From: Betaproteobacteria bacterium | GTDB lineage: Bacteria; Pseudomonadota; Gammaproteobacteria; Burkholderiales; Casimicrobiaceae | Length of the DNA: 64,000 nt | Reading direction: 5' to 3' | Assembly: GCA_016716425.1 (NCBI GenBank) | Contig: JADJWJ010000009.1 | Coordinates: 1 to 64,000 of the forward strand | Part shown: piece by piece, positions 18,653 through 26,503 of the stretch | How the letters are laid out: each line of letters begins with the position of its first letter | How positions within the stretch are numbered: the stretch's first letter is position 1 | Program-made: the position numbers and the translations under genes | Notes under the pieces: generated by a model | Databases searched by the model: none | What the model was told of the DNA's origin: nothing | Seen by the model: the letters and a program-made list of their open reading frames with translations, nothing else

Positions 18653-19228
18653 ATGCCGGATCCCCTGCTGACCGCCGTCGCCGCCGGCGACGCCGCCGCC
18701 GCGAAGGCGGCGCTGGCCGCCGGCGCCGACGCCAATGCCCGCGATGACGCAGGCACCACCGCGCTGATGCGCGCCGCCCATGAAGGCAACGTCGCACTGG
18801 TCCGCCTTCTGCTCGACGCCGGCGCCGACGTCAACGCCGCCGACCCGCAGGGCTGGACCGCGCTGCACAAGTCCGTCCACAACGCCGACGCGGACCGCGG
18901 CTACCCCGACGCCGTGCAGGCGCTCGTCGACGCCGGCGCCGACGTCGAGGCGCGGATCGGCTACGGCATCCGGCCCCTGATGCTCGCGGCAGGCTATGGA
19001 GAAGCAGCAGTCGTCGAAGTCCTGCTGCACGCGGGCGCGGACGTGCTCGCGCGCAACGACGGCGGACTCACCGCGCTGATGATGGTCAAGGAGAAGTTCT
19101 ACGTCGACGTCATCAACCTGCTGACCGAGGCGGAGCGCGACGCCGGCGCCGGCGAAGGCAGCTGCACGACCAAGCACGCGCCCGGGTCGTCGGTCGTGAC
19201 GTTCCGCAAGCCGCTGGCGCGGTCCTGA
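18653..19228 (+). CDS. ankyrin-repeat protein
   Basis: 191-residue protein made almost entirely of about four ankyrin repeats: AAKAALAAGADANARDDAGT, TALMRAAHEGNVALVRLLLD, a longer repeat with HNADADRGYPDAVQALVDAG, and PLMLAAGYGEAAVVEVLLHA. It has no signal peptide, so it is probably a cytoplasmic protein-binding scaffold. The last 40 residues are not repeat-like. Partner unknown; neighbours are a divergent DsrE-like gene and a convergent TorD-type chaperone. Confidence 0.85.
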   Translation: MPDPLLTAVAAGDAAAAKAALAAGADANARDDAGTTALMRAAHEGNVALVRLLLDAGADVNAADPQGWTALHKSVHNADADRGYPDAVQALVDAGADVEARIGYGIRPLMLAAGYGEAAVVEVLLHAGADVLARNDGGLTALMMVKEKFYVDVINLLTEAERDAGAGEGSCTTKHAPGSSVVTFRKPLARS

Positions 19229-19262
19229 CCCCTGGCCGGCGACGACGTGCCGCCGCGGCGCG

Positions 19263-19901
19263 TCAGCCGCGCACGGCAGCGGTCTCGTCGGCGACGAAGC
19301 GCGCAGTCAGCGCGGCCAGTTCCCGGTAAAACGGCGTCTGCGCGCCCTCTTCCACCGCGCGCGCGAACGCGGGTGACCACGCACCCAGATGCGCGTCGAG
19401 GAAGCGCCGGCGCAGGTCCGCGTTCGCGTGCACCGCGTCGAGTTCGCCCCTCGCCTGCGCGACGTTTTGCTGATGGATGAGCAAATAAAGGAACTCGAGC
19501 TCCGCGGCGACGTGGTCGGGCAACTCGCGGAACGCGTCGTCGATCGCGAAGCCGCCCTCCTCGTACAGCGCCTCGACCGCTACGCTCGAATCCTGCATCA
19601 GCGTGACGTCGCCGCCGAGCCACACCGAGCCGTACGGCCTGGCGAGCGTGCCGATGGGCCCGATGAATAGCCGTGTGTAGTCGACGAGGAGGTCCTGCAA
19701 TGCAGTGGCGGCGAACGCCTCGCCGAGCCGACGCACCGGCGCGGCGTACGCGTCGCCCAACGGCGCCGCGGCCGCCAGCATCGCGGCGAACATCCGCTCC
19801 TCGGCGAACGCCGGCGTGGGCTCGTAGTAGCAGGCCGCGAGATAGCGGCAGAGGTCGGCGCGGGCGGCGCCTAGCGTGAGGTCGTATGCGTGCTCGGGCA
19901 T
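19263..19901 (-). CDS. TorD/DmsD-type molybdoenzyme chaperone (ArrD candidate)
   Basis: 212-residue all-helical cytoplasmic chaperone of the TorD family. These proteins bind the Tat signal of a molybdoenzyme catalytic subunit and help cofactor insertion before export. Features seen are the N-terminal RADLCRYLAACYYEPTP, the middle DYTRLFIGPIGTLARPYGSV, which matches the family Y-x-x-L-F-x-G-P motif, and the helix PDHVAAELEFLYLLIHQQN. It lies downstream of arrA and arrB on the same strand, separated from arrB by a 243-base gap carrying two REP-like palindromes. The linked arrA has a twin-arginine signal, so it is the obvious client. Confidence 0.85.
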   Translation of the reverse strand: MPEHAYDLTLGAARADLCRYLAACYYEPTPAFAEERMFAAMLAAAAPLGDAYAAPVRRLGEAFAATALQDLLVDYTRLFIGPIGTLARPYGSVWLGGDVTLMQDSSVAVEALYEEGGFAIDDAFRELPDHVAAELEFLYLLIHQQNVAQARGELDAVHANADLRRRFLDAHLGAWSPAFARAVEEGAQTPFYRELAALTARFVADETAAVRG

Positions 19902-19926
19902 GCGGTTTCCGGAGTGTGTCGAAGGC

Positions 19927-20133
19927 GCCCCTCACCCCAACCCTCTCCCCGCAGCGCGGAGGGGAGGGAGCTGACCCGGCAGCACCCGGCGCGACACCGC
20001 GCCGTACCCGGCGCGACGTCATGCCACTTCGGCGAGACACCGTTATGGCTCGGCGGAACGCTGTACCGACAGGGCGCCGCGCTTCCGCCGGCGCTCCCTC
20101 TCCCGCGCGCGGGAGAGGGCCGGGGTGAGGGGC
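19927..20133. repeat. inverted pair of REP-like palindromes between arrB and the chaperone gene
   Basis: Two related GC-rich hairpin elements face each other. The left copy (19927-19969) opens with CCCCTCACCCCAACCCTCTC and closes with GGAGGGGAGGG. The right copy (20096-20133) reads CCCTCTCCCGCGCGCGGGAG then AGGGCCGGGGTGAGGGG. The core CCCTCACCCC/GGGGTGAGGG is inverted between them. About 125 bases between hold no gene. Such bipartite units in operons often stabilise upstream mRNA or cause partial termination, which would lower chaperone expression relative to arrAB. Confidence 0.7.
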
Positions 20134-20144
20134 AGCGCCGCGAG

Positions 20145-20915
20145 TCAGCGGCGCGCGCTGTACTTGCCGACGTAGTGTACGTTCGGCTTCGTCCCCTTGT
20201 CTTCCTGCAGCCGGAACGACTTCTGCGCCTTCAGCACCTTGGCGATCTCGCTGTTGGCATCGTCCTGGTCGCCGAAGATCCGCGCCTTGGACGGGCACAC
20301 CTCGACGCACGCGGGTTGCATGCCATTGCTCGTCCGGTGGTAGCAGAACGTGCACTTTTCGACCACGCCCGCCTTGCGCACCGGGTCGACGTCGCCGGCC
20401 GGCCACTGGTTCTTCGCTGGCGGCGTCGCGCCGGCGGCCTGCGCCGTCAGCGCGCCGGTCGCCGTACCGCCCGGGATCACCGCTGCATTCGCTGTCCACT
20501 TCGGGTGCGTCGGCGCGTCCTTGGGGTTGAAGCTGATCACGCTGTAGGCGGCGCCGTCGAGGCTGTCCTCCCCGAGCGAGCCGTTGCTGTACGGGCACGC
20601 GTACTGGCACAGCCGGCAGCCGATGCACTGCGCGTCGTCGTGCATCGTGATGCCCTCAGGCGTCTTGTACATCGCCTTCGGGTTGACCGGGCACGCCTTG
20701 ACGCACGGCGCATCCGTGCAGTGGTTGCACAGCACCGGCATCACCCAGTGCGTCGTGTTCGGGAACGTCCCCTCCGTCTTCATCACGAAGTCGGCCCAGT
20801 TGAAGCTCTGGCCGTCCGCGCGGTCGCGCGTGTTGTTCTCCGCCTTGCACGCGAACGCACAGGCACCGCAACCCACGCACCGCTGCAGGTCGATGACCAT
20901 TCCGAGTCTTGCCAT
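20145..20915 (-). CDS. arrB: iron-sulfur subunit of arsenate reductase (ArrB-like)
   Basis: 256-residue electron-transfer subunit of the DMSO-reductase family type, with four ferredoxin-like Cys groups that would hold four [4Fe-4S] clusters: CVGCGACAFAC near residue 13, CNHCTDAPCVKACP near 62, CIGCRLCQYACP near 97, and CTFC with CVEVCP near 188-209. It has no signal peptide, so it would be exported together with the catalytic subunit through the Tat system of the latter. It starts 29 bases after the arrA stop, with GGAGAAGAAAG just before the ATG, so it is co-transcribed. It would pass electrons from a quinol-oxidising cytochrome (CymA-type or other, not in this window) to ArrA. ArxB, PhsB and similar subunits are hard to exclude from sequence alone. 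Confidence 0.82.
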   Translation of the reverse strand: MARLGMVIDLQRCVGCGACAFACKAENNTRDRADGQSFNWADFVMKTEGTFPNTTHWVMPVLCNHCTDAPCVKACPVNPKAMYKTPEGITMHDDAQCIGCRLCQYACPYSNGSLGEDSLDGAAYSVISFNPKDAPTHPKWTANAAVIPGGTATGALTAQAAGATPPAKNQWPAGDVDPVRKAGVVEKCTFCYHRTSNGMQPACVEVCPSKARIFGDQDDANSEIAKVLKAQKSFRLQEDKGTKPNVHYVGKYSARR

Positions 20916-20944
20916 CTTTCTTCTCCGTTAGCGCAGGGGGTGGG

Positions 20945-23504
20945 TCAGGCCTTGGCGATCCGCACGCCGGTGAAGCCGCCGTTGCGCGCCGTCGATCCGG
21001 ACAGCCGGTCGTAGTCGTCGACGAGGATGTCGTTGTTGCTGCCGCCGCGCGGCAGCGCCTTACCGTAGTCCTTCGCCGCCGTCGCGCCGTACGCCCAGTG
21101 GCCCTGACCGTAGCACTTCGCCACCGTGCCGGGTCGCACGCCCTCCCACAGCTTGAGCTTGACGACCATCGAGCCGCCGGGCGAGGCGACGCTCACGGTG
21201 TCGCCGGTCTTCAGCCCCAGCTTCGCACCGTCGGCCGGGTTCATCTTCAGCACGTCGTCCCACGCGACGTCGCCCGGGTCGACCTTTTTGAACTCCTGGT
21301 ACCACGGCAGGTTTGCCGACCGGCCTTCGCGGTTCAACCGCGACTTGTAGTCGATGAACGCGAACGGGTACTCGGCGAGGCTGCCGTGGCGCTTTGGCGG
21401 CTCGTAGTGCGGCACGAACGCGAGCTCGCCGCGGGCGACGTAGCCGCTGACCGTCAGGATGTCGTCGACCGTGGTTTCGTACTTCTTCGCGTGCTCGGTG
21501 AGTCCCTTCTTCGCAGTCTCGCTGTAGAACTCGAACTTCTTGGTCGCGGTGTTGAACTTGCCGCCCCAGCCCTTCTTGAGCGTGTACTTCGGCCCGCTGA
21601 AGATGCCCTTCCTGCGGAAGTCGGCCCACCCGGCGAGCGCGGCGTCGCCCTTCAGCGGCTCCTTCGGCTTCCAGAGGGTGACGCTCGTCATCTTCGCGGC
21701 GGTCTCCGAGAACTCGAGCGCCGTCGTCGGTGCCTTGCCGGTCTCCGGATCCTTGAATTCCTTCGAGTAGTAGTCGAAGAGGTTCGGGAAGCCCTTGGCC
21801 TTGAGCTTCTCGGCCAGCAGCCACATGACCTCGGTCTCCTCCTGCTTCACGTCCCACAGGCGGCGCACGGCGCCCTGCTGCAACGCCGCGTAGCCGTAAC
21901 CGTTGCCCATGTTGGTGACGATCGACCAGCCTTCGGCGGAGTTGAACGTCGCCGGCAGCACGATGTCGGCGAACTGCGTCATCTCCGACGGGTTGGTCAC
22001 CATGTGCACGAAGAACGGGACGGCGGCCAGTGCCTTGTCCCAGCGCTGCGCGCCGGTGCACGAGAAGTTGAAGTTCGCCCACGAGCAGAGCACGACCTTG
22101 GCGGCGCCCGGGTCCTTCAGCATGCCGTTGGCGATGTTGTTGGTCACGACCCCGCTGCCCGGGCGCGCGTTCATCATCGCCGGCATGTCCTTGGCGCCGC
22201 GGCCGTCGAGCTTCTTGAACTTGCCGGCACCCTTCGCGACGTCGTCGAGGTACGCATCGGTCTTGGGGAACCCCGCGATCGGCACGCTGCTCGACTGCCA
22301 GACGCCGCCCTCGACGTCGACCGAACCGAGCAGCCCGTTGAGCGCGTACACGGCCATCGACGCGTAGGTTCCGCGGGGATTCATCGCCACGCCCGGCCCC
22401 ATCCAGACGATGGTCTTCGGCGCCGCCTTGCCCATCGCGCGCGCCACACGCACGATCTGCTCGGCCGGGATCTGCGTCTCGCTCGCCGCCCATGCCGGGG
22501 GTCCGGTCCTTGAGCTCGACGTTCCACCACTTGACCACGCCGAACGACTCTTTCTCGGCGAACGCCGCCTCGTCGACCGTCCGGCCGGCGACGAACAGGT
22601 TCTTCCCATCCTTGAAGTCGCCGACGAACTCCCGGCTCCACAGCCCTTCCGTCAGCAGCACGTGCGCGATCGCACCGGCCAGCGCGCCGTCGGTGCCCGG
22701 CTTCAGCGGCAGCCACTCGTGCGACTTCGACGCGGACGTCGACAGCCGCGGGTCGACGGTGATGACCGTGCCGCGCGCGACGATCTCGTGGAAGTTGACG
22801 ATGGTGTTCGGCACCATCCGGTTCGACGCGAGCGGATCGCAACCCCAGATCACGAGGCAATTGGTCTTCGGCAGATCGTAGTCGCGGTAGCCAAAGTAGC
22901 CCTGCGTCAGCCCCGGACCCATCTTCTCGGCCTCGGCGCAGATCGCGCTGTGCGAGAAGTAGTTGGTGGTGCCGTAGATTCTCGGCAACGTGCCGTACAA
23001 GAGGTTGGTCGAGGTCGGCGAGTAACGACCGCGCATGTAGACGAGCTTGTGCGCCTCGTTGTTCCTGCGCAGCTCGATCATCTTCGCCGCGACCATGTCG
23101 AGCGCCTCGTCCCACGTGATCGGCACGAACTTCGGGTCCACACCGCGGCCCTTGGCGGGGTTGGTGCGCTTCAACGGCACCTTGATGCGGTCCGGGTCGT
23201 ACACCTGCTGCGGGATCAAATGGCCGCGCGGGCACACGTAGCCATGGTTGGTCTTCGACAGCGGGTTGCCGCGCACGCGCACGGCGCGGCCGGACTCCTC
23301 GACGAAGATCTGGATCGCGCACCACTGCGTGCAACCCTGGCACACCGACGCGACCCACTCGCCCTTGGCGGGACTCGCCGCCTTGGGCTTGCGCACGGCC
23401 ATCGCGCTCGTCGCCGGCGCCACCTCCTGCGTCGCGCAGCCGGCCATGAGCCATGCCGCCGTCGCGGCCGACGCCTGGATGAATTGCCGTCTGGTCAGTC
23501 TCAT
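20945..23504 (-). CDS. arrA: molybdopterin catalytic subunit, predicted respiratory arsenate reductase ArrA (one frameshift)
   Basis: Periplasmic Mo-bisMGD enzyme of the DMSO-reductase family, predicted to reduce arsenate to arsenite in respiration. It opens with a twin-arginine signal (RRQFIQ) ending in an MAGC lipobox-like site. A [4Fe-4S] motif follows: C55, C58, C62, C91. Residues that contact arsenate or Mo in characterised ArrA all appear: R160-Y161 in MRGRYSPT, H185-S186 and the Mo-ligand C189 in FSHSAICAEAEK, K194, and Y206 in GYFGYRDYD. ArxA arsenite oxidases carry a GRGWG motif at the first of these places instead. Removing one G from the run 22497-22501 joins DRTP to AWAASETQIP and gives about 853 residues, the known ArrA length. 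arrB follows 29 bases on; ars genes and mobB flank it. An ArrA/ArxA-clade enzyme with another substrate remains possible. Confidence 0.8.
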
Positions 23505-23614
23505 CGGTTCGTCCCCTCGTGTGCGTTCTCGGCTTCCGGCGCCCGCGATCGCCTGCCATCGGCAGGGGACGGGTGCGCGTGCGCATCATTGGACGCCCAA
23601 TGCACGGGTTACCA

Positions 23615-23643
23615 TTTGACGATCGTCAAAACACTCGTATAGT
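23615..23643 (+). promoter_or_regulatory. arsR promoter overlapped by an ArsR-type operator
   Basis: TTTGACGATCGTCAAA (23615-23630) is a perfect 16-base palindrome. Its left half contains the -35 hexamer TTGACG (23616-23621), followed 16 bases later by TATAGT (23638-23643). A repressor bound here would block arsR transcription directly, the usual ArsR autoregulation. The palindrome also offers TTGACG on the minus strand facing arrA, but no good -10 is visible there. Confidence 0.65.
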
Positions 23644-23652
23644 TGAACAACC

Positions 23653-24024
23653 ATGAACAAGAAGGACGTCCTGGTCGCGATGGCCGCGCTTGCGCAGGAG
23701 ACCCGGCTCGACGCGTATCGGCTGCTGGTCGAGCACACCCCAGAGGGGCTGACGGCCGGGACGATCGCCGAGCGGCTCGGCATGGCACCCGCCTCGCTGT
23801 CCTTTCATCTGAAGGAACTGACGCGTGCCGGGCTCATCGTGCCGCGCCAGGACGGCCGCTTCGTCTGGTACAGCGCCGACGTGGATGCGATGAACGGCGT
23901 GGTCGGGTACCTGACCGAGAACTGCTGCGGGGCAAGTGCGACCTGCGATCCGCGCTGCGTGCCAGCGCCCAGCCGGATTGCGACGGCAACCGTTACACCC
24001 CCCAGGCGGCGGCGCGCGTCGTGA
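23653..24024 (+). CDS. arsR: ArsR-family arsenite-responsive repressor
   Basis: 123-residue winged-helix repressor. The DNA-binding part reads LAQETRLDAYRLLVEH, AGTIAERLGMAPASLSFHLK and RFVWYSADVDAM. The C-terminal tail has C91, C92 and C98 (NCCGASATC), spaced as in the type of ArsR that binds As(III) through three Cys after the wing, as in Acidithiobacillus, rather than the ELCVCDL site of the E. coli type. A fourth Cys, C102, follows. The start lies only about three bases after the predicted transcription start, and no Shine-Dalgarno is visible, so the mRNA may be leaderless. Divergent from arrA, and upstream of mobB and the ars operon; it is the likely arsenic sensor of the island. Confidence 0.88.
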   Translation: MNKKDVLVAMAALAQETRLDAYRLLVEHTPEGLTAGTIAERLGMAPASLSFHLKELTRAGLIVPRQDGRFVWYSADVDAMNGVVGYLTENCCGASATCDPRCVPAPSRIATATVTPPRRRRAS

Positions 24025-24175
24025 CGCGCAGCGCCGGTCGTCGGAGTGACGGCGCCGCCAGCGTTGCCACGCACGCTGAGCAGGTCAGCGCGCATGTGTC
24101 GCGCGGACGACATTCGGAAGGGTCGCCAACGGCTCATTGATGGCGCCGACGCCACGCGGCACACGCTCGCTTCAC

Positions 24176-24700
24176 ATGACCGACGGTTCACTCGTGGCGC
24201 CCGCGCTGTTCGGCTTCGTCGGCCGTTCCGGCGCGGGCAAGACCACGCTGATCCTCGACGTCGTCGCCTGCCTGCGGCGCGAGGGCTTCGTGGTCTCGGC
24301 GATCAAGCGCGCGCACGACGGCTTCGACCTCGATCGTCCAGGCAAGGATTCGTGGCGCTTCCGCGAGGCCGGCTGCCGCGAAGTGATGATGGTCGGCGAC
24401 CGGCGCTGGGCGCTCCTGCACGAGAACGCCGACGAGCCGGAGCCGGACGCGCTCGCGCTCGCCCGGCGGATGGCGCACGTCGACGTCGTGCTGTTCGAAG
24501 GCTTTCGCAGCGCGCCGATCCCGATGATCGAAGTGTTTCGCCCGTCGCTCGGCCGCCCGATGCTGTGGCCGACCTGCCCGTCGGTCGTCGCCGTCGCGGC
24601 CGATGGCCACGTCGCGTGCCCGCTGCCGGTGCTCGACCTCGGCGCTCCACAGGCGGTCGCGCAGTTCGTGCGCGATCGCGTCGGGCTCCGCGCGAAATGA
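24176..24700 (+). CDS. mobB: molybdopterin-guanine dinucleotide biosynthesis protein MobB
   Basis: 174-residue P-loop GTPase-like accessory protein for making the bis-MGD form of the molybdenum cofactor. The Walker A motif is GFVGRSGAGKTTL (residues 13-25). The family motifs IKRAHDGFDLDRPGKDSWRF and DVVLFEGFRSAPIPMIEVFR are clear. ATG 24176 is used because the upstream extension is not conserved in type. Its place next to arrA, whose enzyme needs bis-MGD, and between arsR and arsC suggests a dedicated cofactor supply for the arsenate reductase. Confidence 0.88.
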   Translation: MTDGSLVAPALFGFVGRSGAGKTTLILDVVACLRREGFVVSAIKRAHDGFDLDRPGKDSWRFREAGCREVMMVGDRRWALLHENADEPEPDALALARRMAHVDVVLFEGFRSAPIPMIEVFRPSLGRPMLWPTCPSVVAVAADGHVACPLPVLDLGAPQAVAQFVRDRVGLRAK

Positions 24701-24742
24701 GCGCCGGGGGCGGGGTGGTGGCGGCGTGTCCCCTCACCCGAA

Positions 24743-24758
24743 GTTGATCGCGATCAAC
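24743..24758. promoter_or_regulatory. FNR/ANR-type binding site upstream of arsC
   Basis: GTTGATCGCGATCAAC is a perfect 16-base palindrome that contains TTGAT-N4-ATCAA, the FNR/ANR/DNR consensus. Its centre (24750.5) lies about 82 bases upstream of the predicted arsC transcription start near 24833, a spacing used by class I FNR-activated promoters. No regulator of this family is encoded in the window. Confidence 0.55.
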
Positions 24759-24797
24759 GGATCGCCCGGCGCACCGCAATCGTCCCGGCATTCGCGC

Positions 24798-24842
24798 TGG
24801 ACAGCCGCCTCGCGCAAGTCTATCATTTCCATATTCGTCAAA
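24798..24842 (+). promoter_or_regulatory. arsC operon promoter with partial ArsR-like site
   Basis: TGGACA (24798-24803) and TATCAT (24821-24826) have a 17-base spacer. The sequence TTTCCATATTCGTCAAA (24826-24842) directly downstream shares the half-site TCGTCAAA with the arsR operator, with a degenerate left half. It could therefore be a weaker site for the same repressor. Confidence 0.45.
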
Positions 24843-24900
24843 TAGTAAGTTTGTCCGCGCGGCGGCACGGCTTCCGGCCGTCGCCAGTGGCGCCATCGCG

Positions 24901-25389
24901 ATGAACGTGCTGTTTCTGTGCACCGGCAACTCGTGCCGCTCCATATTGGCGGAGGCCACGTTCAATCACCTGGCGCCGGTGGGCTGGCAGGCACTGAGCG
25001 CGGGCAGCCGACCGGCGGGGTTCGTGCATCCCCGCTCGCTCGCGCTCCTCGCGCGCGAGGACATTGCGACCGTGGGCCTCACCAGCAAGTCGTGGGACGC
25101 CCTGCCCGTCGTGCCCGACATCGTCGTGACCGTGTGCGGGAGCGCCGCCGGCGAAGCCTGTCCTGCGTACCTCGGTTCCGCATTGCGGTCACACTGGGGC
25201 GTGGACGATCCGGCGCACGTCACCGGTACCGACGCCGAGGTCGACGCGGCGTTCGGACGCGCCTACCGTACGCTGCGGGCACGCATCGAAGCGTTGCTGG
25301 CGCTTCCGCTCGACACGCTGCAGCACGACCGGCCCGCGCTCAAGGCGGCGCTGGACCGCATCGGCGCGCTCGGCGCACGAGAGCGATGA
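24901..25389 (+). CDS. arsC: arsenate reductase ArsC (low-molecular-weight phosphatase type)
   Basis: 162-residue cytoplasmic arsenate reductase of the LMW protein tyrosine phosphatase fold. The active-site loop CTGNSCRS (residues 7-14) has the CX5R signature, and the general-acid Asp lies in GVDDPAHVTG. Further Cys residues in VVTVCGSAAGEACPAYLG are the resolving pair for thioredoxin- or glutaredoxin-linked turnover. Its C-terminal tail is longer than in classical ArsC. It starts a polycistron: its TGA ends one base before the acr3 ATG. Detoxifies arsenate entering the cytoplasm, a role separate from periplasmic ArrAB. Confidence 0.92.
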   Translation: MNVLFLCTGNSCRSILAEATFNHLAPVGWQALSAGSRPAGFVHPRSLALLAREDIATVGLTSKSWDALPVVPDIVVTVCGSAAGEACPAYLGSALRSHWGVDDPAHVTGTDAEVDAAFGRAYRTLRARIEALLALPLDTLQHDRPALKAALDRIGALGARER

Positions 25390-25390
25390 C

Positions 25391-26467
25391 ATGAGCGCAC
25401 CCGGAGCCACGGCGACAGTCCCGGCGGCAGCCGCGCCGCTCAACTTCTTCGAGCGCTACCTCACCGCGTGGGTGGCGCTGTGCATCGTCGTCGGCATCGC
25501 GCTCGGGCAGTTCCTGCCGGGCGTCTTCCAGGCGATCGGCGCGCTGGAGGTCGCCAGGGTCAACCTGCCGGTGGGCCTGCTGATCTGGGTGATGATCATC
25601 CCGATGCTGCTGAAGATCGACTTCGGCGCGCTGCATCAGGTGAAGGGGCACGTCAAGGGCATCGGCGTCACGCTCGCGATCAACTGGCTGGTCAAGCCGT
25701 TCTCGATGGCGTTCCTCGCCTGGCTGTTCATCCGCGTGCTGTTCGCGCCGCTCCTGCCCGACGATCAGATCGACAGCTACATCGCCGGCCTGATCCTGCT
25801 CGCCGCCGCGCCGTGCACGGCGATGGTGTTCGTGTGGAGCCGCCTGACCAACGGCGACCCCTACTTCACGCTGTCGCAGGTGGCGCTGAACGACGTGATC
25901 ATGATCTTCGCGTTCGCGCCGGTGGTGGGCCTGTTGCTCGGCATCTCCAGCATCACCGTGCCGTGGGCGACGCTGCTCACGTCGGTCGTGCTCTACATCG
26001 TCATCCCGGTGATCCTGGCGCAGGTGATCCGCCGCCGCCTGCTCGCGCGCGGGCGGCCGGCCTTCGACGCGGCGATGGCCCGGATCCAGCCGTGGTCGGT
26101 CGCCGCGCTGCTGGCAACCCTGGTGCTGCTGTTCGCGTTCCAGGGCAACGCGATCCTGCAGCAGCCGCTCGTCATCGCGCTGCTGGCCGTGCCCATCCTG
26201 ATCCAGGTCTTCTTCAATTCGTCGGTCGCGTACGTCCTCAACCGCGCGGTCGGCGAGAAGCACAGTGTGGCCTGCCCGTCGGCGCTGATCGGCGCGTCGA
26301 ACTTCTTCGAGCTGGCCGTCGCCGCCGCCATCAGCCTGTTCGGCTTCGAGTCGGGTGCGGCGCTGGCCACCGTCGTCGGCGTGCTGATCGAAGTGCCGGT
26401 GATGCTGCTGGTGGTCAGGGTGGTCAACGCGACCAAGGGCTGGTACGAGGCGGGCGCCCGGCGATGA
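25391..26467 (+). CDS. acr3: ACR3-family arsenite efflux permease
   Basis: 358-residue inner-membrane protein with ten predicted helices that exports arsenite by exchange with protons. Family marks are NLPVGLLIWVMIIPMLLKID near residue 57, the essential Cys in AAAPCTAMVFVWS near residue 140, and NSSVAYVLNRAVGEKHSVAC near 277 followed by PSALIGASNFFELAVAAAI, which contains the conserved Glu. The start follows the arsC stop by one base. This is Acr3 rather than E. coli-type ArsB. The next gene begins about 36 bases downstream. Confidence 0.93.
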   Translation: MSAPGATATVPAAAAPLNFFERYLTAWVALCIVVGIALGQFLPGVFQAIGALEVARVNLPVGLLIWVMIIPMLLKIDFGALHQVKGHVKGIGVTLAINWLVKPFSMAFLAWLFIRVLFAPLLPDDQIDSYIAGLILLAAAPCTAMVFVWSRLTNGDPYFTLSQVALNDVIMIFAFAPVVGLLLGISSITVPWATLLTSVVLYIVIPVILAQVIRRRLLARGRPAFDAAMARIQPWSVAALLATLVLLFAFQGNAILQQPLVIALLAVPILIQVFFNSSVAYVLNRAVGEKHSVACPSALIGASNFFELAVAAAISLFGFESGAALATVVGVLIEVPVMLLVVRVVNATKGWYEAGARR

Positions 26468-26503
26468 CCGCCGCCGCCCGAGAACCGCAAGGCGCAACGT
26501 GAC

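Noticed and set aside
19263..23504. Assignment of the molybdoenzyme as thiosulfate/polysulfide reductase (PhsA/PsrA)
   Set aside because: There is no NrfD/PsrC-type membrane subunit, the active-site residues fit ArrA, and the neighbours are arsenic genes. Kept as a minor alternative only.
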